64,000 bases of DNA from Rhodocyclaceae bacterium (GCA_028713915.1 JAQTNK010000010.1:1-64000); one strand, 5' to 3'. Counted from the first letter of the stretch, positions 39,396 to 47,670 are shown. Program-made: numbers and translations. The notes: generated from the sequence alone by a model not told the origin.

Positions 39396-39890
39396 ATGGT
39401 CGGTCAGCGTGGTTTCACCTATCTGGGGCTGCTTTTCGCAATTGCGCTGGCGGGCGTCGCTCTGGCGGCGACCGGTACGGTTTGGTCGTTCGAACGGCAG
39501 CGCCAACGTGAGGTGGAGCTGTTGTTCATTGGCCAGCAGTTTCGCGATGCGATCGCGAGCTATTACGAACACTCGCCGGGATTGGTGAAGCGCTATCCAG
39601 CCAAGCTCGAGGATTTGCTCAAGGACAATCGATTTCTGACGGTGCAGCGGCATCTGCGGCGGATTTATCGTGACCCGATGACCGGGCTCAGGCAGTGGCA
39701 GATCGTCCCGGCGCCCGAAGGCGGTGTGATGGGCGTCTTCAGTGGCTCAGCGGCTGAGGCGATTAAGCATGCCGGATTCCCGCCTGGACTGTCAGATCTA
39801 GAGGGAACGACAAACTACGCAGAATGGAAATTCGTTTATCGGCCGCAGACGGGAGGACAGCCAATGACGCCTCAATTGGGGATTGAATAG
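39396..39890 (+). CDS. Minor pseudopilin lacking Glu5
   Basis: 164 residues from the ATG giving MVGQRG, then FTYLGLLFAIALAGVALAA. Residue 5 after the cleavage site is Gly in place of the conserved Glu, as in tip-type minor pseudopilins such as GspK. The soluble part RYPAKLEDLLKDNRFLTVQRHLRRIYRDPMT is the same kind of C-terminal region as its neighbours. It is the last gene of the operon, 79 bases before the integrase relic. Confidence 0.82.
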   Translation: MVGQRGFTYLGLLFAIALAGVALAATGTVWSFERQRQREVELLFIGQQFRDAIASYYEHSPGLVKRYPAKLEDLLKDNRFLTVQRHLRRIYRDPMTGLRQWQIVPAPEGGVMGVFSGSAAEAIKHAGFPPGLSDLEGTTNYAEWKFVYRPQTGGQPMTPQLGIE

Positions 39891-39893
39891 GTT

Positions 39894-39914
39894 GCTCCCG
39901 CCAAGGCGGGAAGC
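39894..39914 (+). terminator. Hairpin at the end of the secretion-like operon
   Basis: gctcccgcc and ggcgggaagc pair with one bulge around an aa loop, starting three bases after the last pseudopilin stop. There is no T-run beyond ggttt, so it is a weak terminator or an mRNA 3'-end stem. Confidence 0.45.
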
Positions 39915-39968
39915 TGGAGGTTTGTAGCCGAGCGCGGAGAGAGAACCTGATGGCGACAGCGTGAGAAA

Positions 39969-40707
39969 CTAAACCCCTAACGTGAGAAGAAGAAGCTTCA
40001 ACCCGATGATGACGATTGGCGAGTTCTCCTCTGCCTCATTCAGCGCGGAAACGATATCGGGAATTCGCCGCTTCTCAAGTGGAGAGGCATGAGCGGTAGG
40101 CGCCAGGTGAATAGCGTCGCGCAGAGCGTAGGTCGGGGCGACCTGCACGAGACTTGTCGCTATCCCATAGCGGAATTTACCTCCCATCCAAATGCGTAGC
40201 TTCACTGCTACTGCGGGCGCGCCCCGCTTTTGGACATCACGTAGTATGTCGAGAAGGTGTGCGGAAGTAACGTCTGCGATTGGTAGCCTGCCAATCTTTG
40301 CGGATACGTCCGATTCCAGAAACTTTTCTGCCTGCGACGAGTACCTGGAGTCCCACCGCTTTGCGCTTGACTTCAGGTACTCCCTTGCGACAACTCAAAC
40401 GAATTGGCTTGAGCCGTTACAAGAACAATACGGGCCAATCTTCTTTGCTGCGTCGGATGCTGCCCCTGAACAACGGTATCCTTAGCGCGATCACGTGCTT
40501 TTCGGGCATCAGCCAGACTGACCCGCGGATATTGACCAATCCTAAATATCTACTGTTTCCCGAGCCGTCTGAACCGATATCGCCAAAGCTTACTACCAGT
40601 GGGAACCACATATAGGTAGAGGGCACCGCCGTCGGCAAGCGTGTATGCTTTGTCGCGAAGTTTAGCGTTTCGAACAGCATCAAAGGATTGTTATAATCCT
40701 GTGCCAT
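39969..40707 (-). pseudogene. Decayed, truncated P4-type tyrosine integrase
   Basis: Read leftward from the right repeat, three frames join into one integrase. Pieces, in order: MAQDYNNPL; a shift; DAVRNAKLRDKAYTLADGG, YLYVVPTGSKLWRYRFRR (DUF4102 arm-binding domain); a TAG stop at 40552-40550; FRIGQYPRVSLADARKARD; QANSFE; a one-base loss near 40391-40396; VVAREYLKSSAKRWDSRYSS; KIGRLPIADVTSAHLLDIL; GAPAVAVKLRIWMGGKFRYG (core-binding domain). It ends at LKLLLLTLGV, exactly where LTFVRTGELR is expected, so the catalytic Arg-His-Arg-His-Tyr half is gone. It cannot be active. Confidence 0.88.
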
Positions 40708-40708
40708 A
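40696..40708. repeat. Right attachment repeat (attR-like) of the orn island
   Basis: Identical over 13 bases to 20515-20527. It holds ATGGCACAGGAT on the minus strand, the first four codons of orn. Immediately to its right the minus strand carries AGAGG five bases before this ATG and GAGGAG eleven bases before it, which look like the native orn ribosome site. Confidence 0.85.
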
Positions 40709-40724
40709 ATCGCCTCTGCTCCTC

Positions 40725-41969
40725 GTGCCCGCCAACACCGTCAGCACCGCCTTCCTCGCCGCGCTGCTTGCCACCACCGCCTTGCGTGCCTGGCTGGCGC
40801 TGCGCCAGATTCGCCACGTCGCCAGTCACCGCGGCCAGGTGCCGGCCGAATTCGCCGCCAGCATTCCGCTCGCCGACCACCAGAAGGCGGCCGACTACAG
40901 CATCGCCAAGACGCGGCTGTTCCTTGCCGAACTCGCCGTCGACGTCGCCCTCATGCTCGCCTTCACTTTCGGCGGACTGCTGCAATGGCTCGCCGACACG
41001 CTGTCGGCTCTCGGCACCCACGGCTATGTCCACGGCCTTGCGCTGTTCGCCGCTTACGGCGCTATCGGTTTCGCCGTCGGCCTGCCGTTCTCGCTTTACC
41101 GCACTTTCAAGCTGGAGGCACGCTTCGGCTTCAACAAGACGACGCCGGCCCTGTTCGTCGGCGACCTCGCCAAGGGCATGCTGCTGGCCGTCGTCATCGG
41201 CGGTCCGGTGCTGCTCGCCGTGCTCTGGCTCATGACGGCGATGGGCGACTACTGGTGGCTCTACGTCTGGATCTTCTGGCTGGCCTGCAACCTGCTGATA
41301 CTGCTGCTCTACCCGACGCTGATCGCGCCGCTGTTCAACAAGTTCACGCCGCTCGCCGACGACGCCCTCCGGACGCGCGTCGAGAGCCTGTTGGCGCGCT
41401 GCGGCTTCAAGGCTTCCGGCCTTTTCGTCATGGACGGCTCGCGCCGCTCGGCGCACGGCAACGCCTATTTCATGGGCTTTGGCAAGGCGCGCCGCATCGT
41501 CTTCTTCGACACGCTGCTGGAGAAGCTCACGGCCGACGAAATCGAGGCCGTGCTGGCGCACGAACTCGGCCATTTCAAATGCCACCACATCTGGAAGCGC
41601 ATCGCCGCCCTGGCCGCCGCCAGCCTCGCGCTGCTGTGGCTGTTGGGCGCCCTCATCGCCGCGCCTGGCTTCTATCGCGGCCTCGGCGTCGCCACGCCCG
41701 GCACGGCGATGGCCCTGATCCTGTTCTCGCTGGTCCTGCCGGTGTTCACCTTCCCGCTCGCGCCGCTGACGTCCCTGCTGTCGCGCCGTCACGAGTTCGA
41801 GGCCGACGCCTATGCGGCGCGGCACGCCGCCGCGAACGATCTCGTCAATGCGCTGGTCAAATTGTATCGGGATAACGCGGCGACGCTGACGCCCGATCCG
41901 CTGCACTCGCTGTTCCACGACTCGCACCCTCCCGCCAGCCTGCGCATTGCCAGGCTGCGAACCAGTTGA
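40725..41969 (+). CDS. M48-family (Ste24-type) membrane metalloprotease
   Basis: 414 residues with a GTG start. Several membrane segments surround the zinc motif HELGH (in EAVLAHELGHFKCHH) and the downstream EFEADAYAARHAA supplies the third ligand. The arrangement is that of CAAX-prenyl-protease-like M48 enzymes, which in bacteria act in membrane quality control. Only 17 bases of non-island DNA remain before its start, so its former promoter probably lay within orn, now 20 kb away. No ribosome site is evident. Confidence 0.92.
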   Translation: MPANTVSTAFLAALLATTALRAWLALRQIRHVASHRGQVPAEFAASIPLADHQKAADYSIAKTRLFLAELAVDVALMLAFTFGGLLQWLADTLSALGTHGYVHGLALFAAYGAIGFAVGLPFSLYRTFKLEARFGFNKTTPALFVGDLAKGMLLAVVIGGPVLLAVLWLMTAMGDYWWLYVWIFWLACNLLILLLYPTLIAPLFNKFTPLADDALRTRVESLLARCGFKASGLFVMDGSRRSAHGNAYFMGFGKARRIVFFDTLLEKLTADEIEAVLAHELGHFKCHHIWKRIAALAAASLALLWLLGALIAAPGFYRGLGVATPGTAMALILFSLVLPVFTFPLAPLTSLLSRRHEFEADAYAARHAAANDLVNALVKLYRDNAATLTPDPLHSLFHDSHPPASLRIARLRTS

Positions 41970-41980
41970 AAGGAGTCACC

Positions 41981-42274
41981 ATGCGCTTCCTCGTCCTCAT
42001 GTCCCTGCTGGCCGTAGCGACATCGGCCAGCGCCGCCGGCGACCCGAAAGCGGGCAAGCTGCTGCACGATGAACGTTGCGTCAGTTGCCATGTGGAGAAG
42101 TTCGGCGGCGATGGTTCGAAGATCTATACGCGCTCGCCGCGCCTCATCAACAACAAGACGGCGCTGGCGCAACGGGTCGCCATGTGCGCCGCGATGACCG
42201 GAGCGAAATGGTTCCCCGAAGAAGAGGCGGACGTCGTTGCCTACCTCAACCAGCAGTTCTACAAGTTCAAATAG
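41981..42274 (+). CDS. Periplasmic monohaem cytochrome c
   Basis: 97 residues from the ATG after AAAGGAG. A signal peptide (LVLMSLLAVATSASA) is followed by a single haem motif CVSCH (residues 33-37) and a late Met in VAMCAAMTGAKW as a possible sixth ligand. It is a small class I-like c-type cytochrome; partners are not indicated by neighbours. It lies between the protease and the pterin dehydratase genes. Confidence 0.88.
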   Translation: MRFLVLMSLLAVATSASAAGDPKAGKLLHDERCVSCHVEKFGGDGSKIYTRSPRLINNKTALAQRVAMCAAMTGAKWFPEEEADVVAYLNQQFYKFK

Positions 42275-42283
42275 GAGACCGCC

Positions 42284-42622
42284 ATGGAAGCCGCATGCGA
42301 TCTTGCCAAGGGCAAGTGCAAACCCTGCGAAGGCGGCATCCCGCCACTCAGCGCCGCCGATGCCGAAGGCATGCTGAAGCAGCTCGCCGGCTGGTCGCTC
42401 CTCGGCCATGCCATCGTCAAGACTTATCACTTCAAGAACTACTACGAGACGATGGCCTTCGTGAACGCCGCCGCCTGGATTTCCCACCGCGAGGATCACC
42501 ATCCCGATCTCGCCGTCGGCTACAACAAGTGCACGGCGACCTACACGACCCACGCCATCGGCGGCTTGAGCGAGAACGACTTCATCTGCGCGGCGAAGCT
42601 CGACGCGCTGTTCGCGCTTTGA
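42284..42622 (+). CDS. phhB: 4a-hydroxytetrahydrobiopterin dehydratase
   Basis: 112 residues with a GGAGACCGCC leader. The active-site motif REDHHPDLAVGYNKC is intact. The enzyme regenerates the pterin cofactor of aromatic hydroxylases and moonlights in pterin metabolism. An N-terminal CKPCEGG motif is common in bacterial members. Its stop overlaps the TTG start of rsgA. Confidence 0.94.
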   Translation: MEAACDLAKGKCKPCEGGIPPLSAADAEGMLKQLAGWSLLGHAIVKTYHFKNYYETMAFVNAAAWISHREDHHPDLAVGYNKCTATYTTHAIGGLSENDFICAAKLDALFAL

Positions 42623-43485
42623 GTCTGCAGGGAACGATCGTCGCCGCCTTCGGGCGGCACTATGAAGTCGAGTCCGACGATGGGCAGTTGTGGCAGGCCA
42701 CGCCGCGCGGCAAACGCAGCGTCTATGCCTGCGGCGACCGCGTCGCCCTCGAACCCGGCGCCATCGGTCAGGCACGCATCGCCGACCACCTGCCGCGCAC
42801 CTCCCTGCTTTACCGCAGCGACGAGTGGAAGCAGAAGCTGATCGCCGCCAACGCCACGCAAGTCGTGCTCGTCGTCGCCAGCGAGCCGGGCTTCAGCGAC
42901 GAACTGCTGTCGCGCGCGCTGGTCGCCATCGAGCATGACCGCCTGCGCGCCGTCATCGTGCTGAACAAGTGCGATCTCGTCGAGCGCCTGCCGGCGGCAC
43001 GCGCCCAGCTTGCGCCGTTCGCCGCGCTCGGCTATCCGGTGCTCGAACTGTGCGCCAGGCAAAGCGCCGCGCCGCTGTTGCCCTATCTTCACGGCCAGGT
43101 CTCGGTGCTCGTCGGCCAGTCGGGCATGGGCAAGTCGACCGTCATCAATGCGCTCGTGCCTGGCGCCGCCGCGCCGACGCGCGAAATTTCCACCGCGCTC
43201 GATTCCGGCAAGCACACCACCACGTACGCACGCCTCTACCGCCTCGACGCCGACAGCGCCATCATCGACTCGCCCGGCCTGCAGGAATTCGGCCTCGCGC
43301 ACCTTTCTTTCGGCGACATCGAGGACGGCTTCCCCGAATTCCGCGCCACGCTCGGCCGCTGCCGCTTCCATGACTGCCGCCACGGCGCCGAGCCCGACTG
43401 CGCGGTCAAGGCCCTGATCGCGTCGGGCGCGGTCGACCGCCGCCGCTACGACCACTTCCGCGCCATCACGGCGCGGGCCGCCTGA
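42619..43485 (+). CDS. rsgA: Ribosome small-subunit-dependent GTPase RsgA
   Basis: 288 residues from a TTG start in a TTGA overlap with the dehydratase gene; the long upstream frame is a shadow. An OB-fold N-terminal domain (GTIVAAFGRHYEVE) is followed by the circularly permuted GTPase: NKCDLV (G4), GQSGMGKST (G1), DSPGLQEF (G3). A zinc knuckle with CRFHDCRHGAEPDC ends the protein. RsgA checks late 30S maturation. Confidence 0.95.
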   Translation: MSLQGTIVAAFGRHYEVESDDGQLWQATPRGKRSVYACGDRVALEPGAIGQARIADHLPRTSLLYRSDEWKQKLIAANATQVVLVVASEPGFSDELLSRALVAIEHDRLRAVIVLNKCDLVERLPAARAQLAPFAALGYPVLELCARQSAAPLLPYLHGQVSVLVGQSGMGKSTVINALVPGAAAPTREISTALDSGKHTTTYARLYRLDADSAIIDSPGLQEFGLAHLSFGDIEDGFPEFRATLGRCRFHDCRHGAEPDCAVKALIASGAVDRRRYDHFRAITARAA

Positions 43486-43911
43486 ATGGGCAACGACAAC
43501 TTCCTGCCACGTCATGCAAAATGGTTTATGGCGCTGGGCGCCGGCAACGCCGCCCTGGCGATCGCCCTCGGCGCCGCCGCCATGCACGGGCTGCGCGCCC
43601 TGCTCGCTGCCAACGATCCGGCCGGATGGTTCGCGACGGCGCTTCACTACCACCAGCTGCATGCGCTCGGGCTGATCCTCGTCGGTCTCGCCGCGGCACG
43701 CTTTCCGGCCTCGCGCGGGTTCGCCTGGAGCGGCTGGCTGCTCGTCGCCGGTATCGTGCTCTTCTGCGGCAACCTCTACCTGCGCAGCCTCGCCGGCATT
43801 CACACATTCCACGCCGCCACGCCCTACGGCGGCGGCGCCTTCATCCTGGCCTGGCTGGTCTTCGCTGGCGCCGCGCTGCGGCTGCGGACCACGACATCGC
43901 AACCTTCGTGA
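43486..43911 (+). CDS. DUF423 (YgdD-like) membrane protein
   Basis: 141 residues, start directly after the rsgA stop. Four hydrophobic segments, with the family signatures LGAAAMHGL and HYHQLHALGLIL and the GIHTFHAATPYGGGAFILAW block. Function is unknown. A strong palindromic terminator follows. Confidence 0.88.
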   Translation: MGNDNFLPRHAKWFMALGAGNAALAIALGAAAMHGLRALLAANDPAGWFATALHYHQLHALGLILVGLAAARFPASRGFAWSGWLLVAGIVLFCGNLYLRSLAGIHTFHAATPYGGGAFILAWLVFAGAALRLRTTTSQPS

Positions 43912-43931
43912 ACGGCGAATCTGAATAGAAA

Positions 43932-43963
43932 AGCGGGCCTGGGGAGCGCTCCCCAGGCCCGCT
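43932..43963. terminator. Bidirectional terminator
   Basis: A perfect 32-base palindrome (16-bp arms: agcgggcctggggagc and its complement), between the convergent DUF423 and thiolase genes. Runs of A on the left (gaaaa, T on the other strand) favour function for leftward transcripts. Confidence 0.85.
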
Positions 43964-43986
43964 CGTATTGTGCCGCCGCGTCCGGT

Positions 43987-45171
43987 TTAGAGGCGTTCCC
44001 AGACCGTCGTGATGCCTTGGCCGCCGCCGATGCACATGGTGGCGAGGCCGTACTTGCCGCCAGTGCGTTGCAGCTCGTAGAGCAGCTTGGTGACGATGAA
44101 CGCGCCGCTGGCGCCGACCGGATGGCCAAGCGCAATGGCGCCGCCGTTCGGGTTGGTCTTGGCCGGGTCGAGTTCCAGGCCGCGGGCGACGGTGATCGAC
44201 TGGGCGGCGAAGGCTTCGTTGGATTCGATGACGTCCATCTTGTCGAGCGTCAGGCCGGCCTTCCTGAGGGCAACCTTGGTCGAGGGGATGGGGCCTTCGC
44301 CCATGACGTCGTTGGGCACGCCGGCGATGGCGTAGGCGACGAGGCGGGCGATGGGCTTGTGCCCGGCGGCGGCCGCCTTGGCGGCATCGGCCAGCACCAG
44401 GAAGGCGGCGGCATCGTTGATGCCTGAAGCATTGCCGGCGGTGACGGTGCCGTCCTTCTTGAAGGCGGGCTTCATCTTGGCGAGCGTTTCCATCGTCGTG
44501 CCGGCCTTCGGATGCTCGTCGGTATCGAAGATGACGTCGCCCTTGCGGGTCTTGAGCGTGATCGGCACGATCTGCGACTTGAAGTGGCCGGCCGCGATGG
44601 CGGCCGCGGCGCGCCTTTGCGATTCGACGGCGAAGGCGTCCTGCTGTTCGCGCGTGATGCCCCACTTGACGGCGAGATTCTCGGCCGTCACGCCCATGTG
44701 GCCGACGCCGAAGGGGTCGGTCAACACGGCGACCATCATGTCGATGGCCTTGGTGTCGCCCATGCGCGCGCCGGAACGCAGCGCCGGCAGCAGGTAGCCG
44801 CCGCGCGACATGACTTCGACGCCGCCGGCGAGGGCGAAGTCGGCGTCGCCGAGCAGGATGGCCTGGGCCGAACTGACGATGGCCTGTTGCGAGGAACCGC
44901 ACAGGCGGTTCACGGCGAAGGTCACCGAATCCATGGACATGCCGCCCTGGATCGTGGCATTGCGGGCGACGTAGGCATAGCGCGCCTCGGTCGGAATGCA
45001 GTTGCCGACGGTAGCGAAGGTGATCTGCTTGGGATCGACGCCGGAACGCGCGATGGCTTCCTTGACGACGAGGCCGCCCAAGTCTGCCGGTTCCATGTCC
45101 TTCAGTGATCCATTGAAGGTGCCCACGGCGCTGCGTGCGGCACTCAATACGACGACTTCTTTTTCAGCCAT
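43987..45171 (-). CDS. Acetyl-CoA acetyltransferase (thiolase)
   Basis: 394 residues. The acylated Cys lies in VNRLCGSSQQAI (about residue 90), the His in ALGHPVGASGA and the second Cys in MCIGGGQG. It condenses two acetyl-CoA or cleaves acetoacetyl-CoA (PhaA/AtoB type). No phaB or phaC lies nearby, so a polyhydroxybutyrate role is only possible. Confidence 0.94.
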   Translation of the reverse strand: MAEKEVVVLSAARSAVGTFNGSLKDMEPADLGGLVVKEAIARSGVDPKQITFATVGNCIPTEARYAYVARNATIQGGMSMDSVTFAVNRLCGSSQQAIVSSAQAILLGDADFALAGGVEVMSRGGYLLPALRSGARMGDTKAIDMMVAVLTDPFGVGHMGVTAENLAVKWGITREQQDAFAVESQRRAAAAIAAGHFKSQIVPITLKTRKGDVIFDTDEHPKAGTTMETLAKMKPAFKKDGTVTAGNASGINDAAAFLVLADAAKAAAAGHKPIARLVAYAIAGVPNDVMGEGPIPSTKVALRKAGLTLDKMDVIESNEAFAAQSITVARGLELDPAKTNPNGGAIALGHPVGASGAFIVTKLLYELQRTGGKYGLATMCIGGGQGITTVWERL

Positions 45172-45191
45172 TGTCTGCTCCTAACGAAAAT

Positions 45192-46115
45192 TCAACTACC
45201 CACCCAGCTGGCGACCCACAGCAGCGCCAGCAGGAATAAAGCCATCACCAAGGTGCGCCACACCAGGCCGATGGTGCTTTGCATGAAATCGGCATCGGCC
45301 TCGTCGTCCAGGCCGAGTTCGGGCCGGTCGGCCATGGCGCCGTCCTGGCGCAAGGGCATGCCGAGCCGGACGCCGAGCGCGCCGGCGCCGCTCGCCAAGA
45401 GGATGCCGGGGCCTTCTTCGGGCCACCGCTGCGCCTGGTTGCGCCAGCAATAAATCGCATCCTCGAAGTCGCCGACCACGGCGAAGGACACCGCCGTCAG
45501 ACGCACCGGCAGCCAGTCGATGACGGTGAACGCCTGCGCGGCGAAAGTGCCGAAGTCGCCGAACTCGGCATCGCGGCGCTCGCTCCACTGCTGCTGCAGC
45601 GACAGCGACAGGCGGTAGAGCAGCGCCCCGGCCGGCCCCAGCAGGGCGAAGCAGCAGAATGGCGCAAAGACATGACGATGCGATGACACCAGCGCCTGCT
45701 CTATCGCCAGGCGCGCGACTTCGCTGGAACCCATGTGTTCGGTGCTGCCGCCGCGCCAGGCGGCGAGGAGTTGCCGCGCGCGGTCGAGCTCGCCCATGCG
45801 CAGCGCCAGATGGATGTCGGTGAAGTAATGGCTGAACTGGCGAAAGCCCGCCGTCAGGTAGAGCACGCCGACGCCGAGCGCCAAGGTGAACAGCGGATGG
45901 CCGAAGTACGCCAGCGCCGCCTGCACGGCCAGCAGCGCGGCCACCGGCGCCGCCACGCCGGCCGCCCATGCGGCCAGGCCGTGATGACGCTCGCCGGCGT
46001 TGAAGCGCCCTTCGAGGAACAATCCATAGGCGCGCAGCCAAGTCTCGACGCGCGCGGCCGGCAGCGGCTTGGCCTGATCGAGGGCGAGGGCGAGGGCGAT
46101 GGCGAATAGGGTCAT
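45192..46115 (-). CDS. CobD/CbiB-family membrane protein
   Basis: 307 residues from the ATG reading MTLFAIALALALDQAKPLP. At least four membrane segments occur; VGDFEDAIYCWRNQAQRW resembles the conserved loop of CbiB, the enzyme that attaches aminopropanol in cobalamin synthesis. Betaproteobacterial members of this subgroup are shorter and found without other cobalamin genes, as here, so cobalamin synthesis is not certain. Confidence 0.8.
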   Translation of the reverse strand: MTLFAIALALALDQAKPLPAARVETWLRAYGLFLEGRFNAGERHHGLAAWAAGVAAPVAALLAVQAALAYFGHPLFTLALGVGVLYLTAGFRQFSHYFTDIHLALRMGELDRARQLLAAWRGGSTEHMGSSEVARLAIEQALVSSHRHVFAPFCCFALLGPAGALLYRLSLSLQQQWSERRDAEFGDFGTFAAQAFTVIDWLPVRLTAVSFAVVGDFEDAIYCWRNQAQRWPEEGPGILLASGAGALGVRLGMPLRQDGAMADRPELGLDDEADADFMQSTIGLVWRTLVMALFLLALLWVASWVGS

Positions 46116-46206
46116 AGGAATTTTGCTGCGTTGCAGCGAGAAGATACCACAGGTTGCGGCGCTGCCGCCCGGCGGCGGGCGGCGGCCGAAAGTAGGGAAG
46201 CGAACC

Positions 46207-46794
46207 CTAGGCGCATTCGGCGCAGAGGAAACGATACAGGCTGACGAGCATGCCCGCGGTGGCGCCCCAGATGTAATAGCCCTTCCAGGGCATCGCCCAG
46301 TATTCGCGCAGCGCTCCGCCGTATTCGAGCTTGTGGCGCTGATGATTGGCGGCATCGAGGAGGAATTCCAGCGGCGGCTCGAAAACGTCGGCGACCTCGA
46401 AATCGTCGAGGCGCAGGTTCAGCGGCGGATTGACGAAGCCGACCACCGGCGTGACGCGAAAACCCGTGCTGGTCAGGTACTCCGGCAGGCAGCCGAGGAC
46501 TTCGACCTGCGCCGGCTCGATGCCGACTTCCTCGTGCGCCTCGCGCAGCGCCGTGTCGACGCGGTTGGCGTCATGCGGCTCGCAGCGCCCGCCGGGGAAG
46601 CTCACCTGCCCGGCATGGTCGCGCAAATGCGCCGTGCGCTGGGTCAGCAGCACGGTCATGCCGCTCGCGCGGCGGACGATGGGAATCAGCACGGCGGCAG
46701 GCGTGAGCGCCGTTTGCGGCACGTCGGACTCGGCGACCGCGGCGCCGCCACCGCCGCCGGCGAAACGCTCGCGGATGCGCGCGACCGACAGCAT
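46207..46794 (-). CDS. CoA pyrophosphatase, Nudix (NudL-like)
   Basis: 195 residues from the ATG reading MLSVARIRERFAG. The Nudix box FPGGRCEPHD ... ALREAHEEVGIEP and the preceding LLTQRTAHLRDHAGQVSFPGG are typical of enzymes that hydrolyse CoA to 3'-phospho-ADP and phosphopantetheine. The ribosome site GGAG is 12 bases upstream, a little far. It is divergent from the amidotransferase gene across 177 bases, which must hold both promoters. Confidence 0.9.
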   Translation of the reverse strand: MLSVARIRERFAGGGGGAAVAESDVPQTALTPAAVLIPIVRRASGMTVLLTQRTAHLRDHAGQVSFPGGRCEPHDANRVDTALREAHEEVGIEPAQVEVLGCLPEYLTSTGFRVTPVVGFVNPPLNLRLDDFEVADVFEPPLEFLLDAANHQRHKLEYGGALREYWAMPWKGYYIWGATAGMLVSLYRFLCAECA

Positions 46795-46971
46795 CAGCAG
46801 CGCGTCTCCGACATCATGGCGTCGCCTTCGCGGCGCCGTTGACCGCGCCCGGGACCATGCACTGGCTGCAGCCCCGCCAGCGCGACGTCGGCCGCCGACG
46901 TCGCCGGCATGGCCAGCCACGCGGCGCACGCCACGATAGAATGCTGCACTAGTCTTGCCAGGGAAAAATCC

Positions 46972-47670
46972 ATGAAGCCCGTCGCCATCTTTCGTCACAG
47001 CCCGGGGGAAGGTCCGGGCTATTTTGCCACATTCCTCGATGCCCACTCGGTGCCCTGGCAACTGCACAAGACCGACGCCGGCGCGGCCGTGCCGGACGAT
47101 CCCGACGCCTATTCGGGACTGTGCTTCATGGGCGGCCCGATGAGCGTCAACGACGAGCTGCCGTGGATAGCGCCGACGCTCGCGCTGATCCGCGCCGCCG
47201 TCGCGAAAGACATTCCCGTGATCGGCCACTGCCTCGGCGGCCAGCTGATGTCCAAGGCACTCGGCGGCGCCATCGGGCGCAATCCGGTCAAGGAGATCGG
47301 CTGGGGCAAGGTCGCCGTCGCCGACGCGGCGGCCACGCCGTGGCTGGGCGACATCGACGCCTTCGACGCCTTCCACTGGCACGGCGAGACTTTCACGATC
47401 CCGGACGGCGCCACGCGCATCCTCGCCAGCCCGTACTGCGCCAACCAGGCTTTCGTCATGGGCCCGCACCTCGGCATGCAATGCCACGTCGAGATGACGG
47501 AAGCGCTGATCCGCTTGTGGAACCAGCAGTGGGCGGCGGAAAGCGCGACGCCCAGCGCCTCGGTGCAGACGCCGGAGCAGATGTACGAAGGCATCGAGGC
47601 GCGCATCGCGGCGATGCGACTGGCGGCGGATCGGCTCTATGCCAAATGGATAGACGGCTTGCGCGACTGA
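46972..47670 (+). CDS. Class I glutamine amidotransferase-like protein
   Basis: 232 residues from the ATG reading MKPVAIFRHSPGEG. The nucleophile is in IGHCLGGQLMSKALGG and the catalytic His in HWHGETFTIP. It resembles stand-alone amidotransferases related to the GuaA glutaminase domain; the acceptor is unknown. FMGGPMSVNDELPW is a family motif. Confidence 0.88.
   Translation: MKPVAIFRHSPGEGPGYFATFLDAHSVPWQLHKTDAGAAVPDDPDAYSGLCFMGGPMSVNDELPWIAPTLALIRAAVAKDIPVIGHCLGGQLMSKALGGAIGRNPVKEIGWGKVAVADAAATPWLGDIDAFDAFHWHGETFTIPDGATRILASPYCANQAFVMGPHLGMQCHVEMTEALIRLWNQQWAAESATPSASVQTPEQMYEGIEARIAAMRLAADRLYAKWIDGLRD

Larger units (their letters stand above)
20515..40708. mobile_element. Genomic island inserted at the orn start codon
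   Basis: About 20.2 kb bounded by perfect 13-bp direct repeats. The right end carries a decayed P4-type integrase immediately inside the repeat, the usual placement of an integrase beside its attachment site. The content is accessory and generally more AT-rich than its flanks: a toxin-antitoxin pair, an SpvB/RHS toxin-like pair, and a type II secretion-like operon. The flanking orn (left) and M48 protease (right) are commonly neighbours in betaproteobacteria, as I recall their gene order. No conjugation, replication or phage structural gene was seen. Confidence 0.82.

Noticed and set aside
40192-40485. 97-codon plus-strand frame
   Set aside because: Opposite the integrase relic; no motif; the integrase reading on the other strand explains the sequence.
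40417-40707. 96-codon minus-strand frame starting MAQD, as a real gene or an orn duplicate
   Set aside because: Only the first four codons match orn (the repeat). The rest is the wrong frame of the integrase relic for most of its length.
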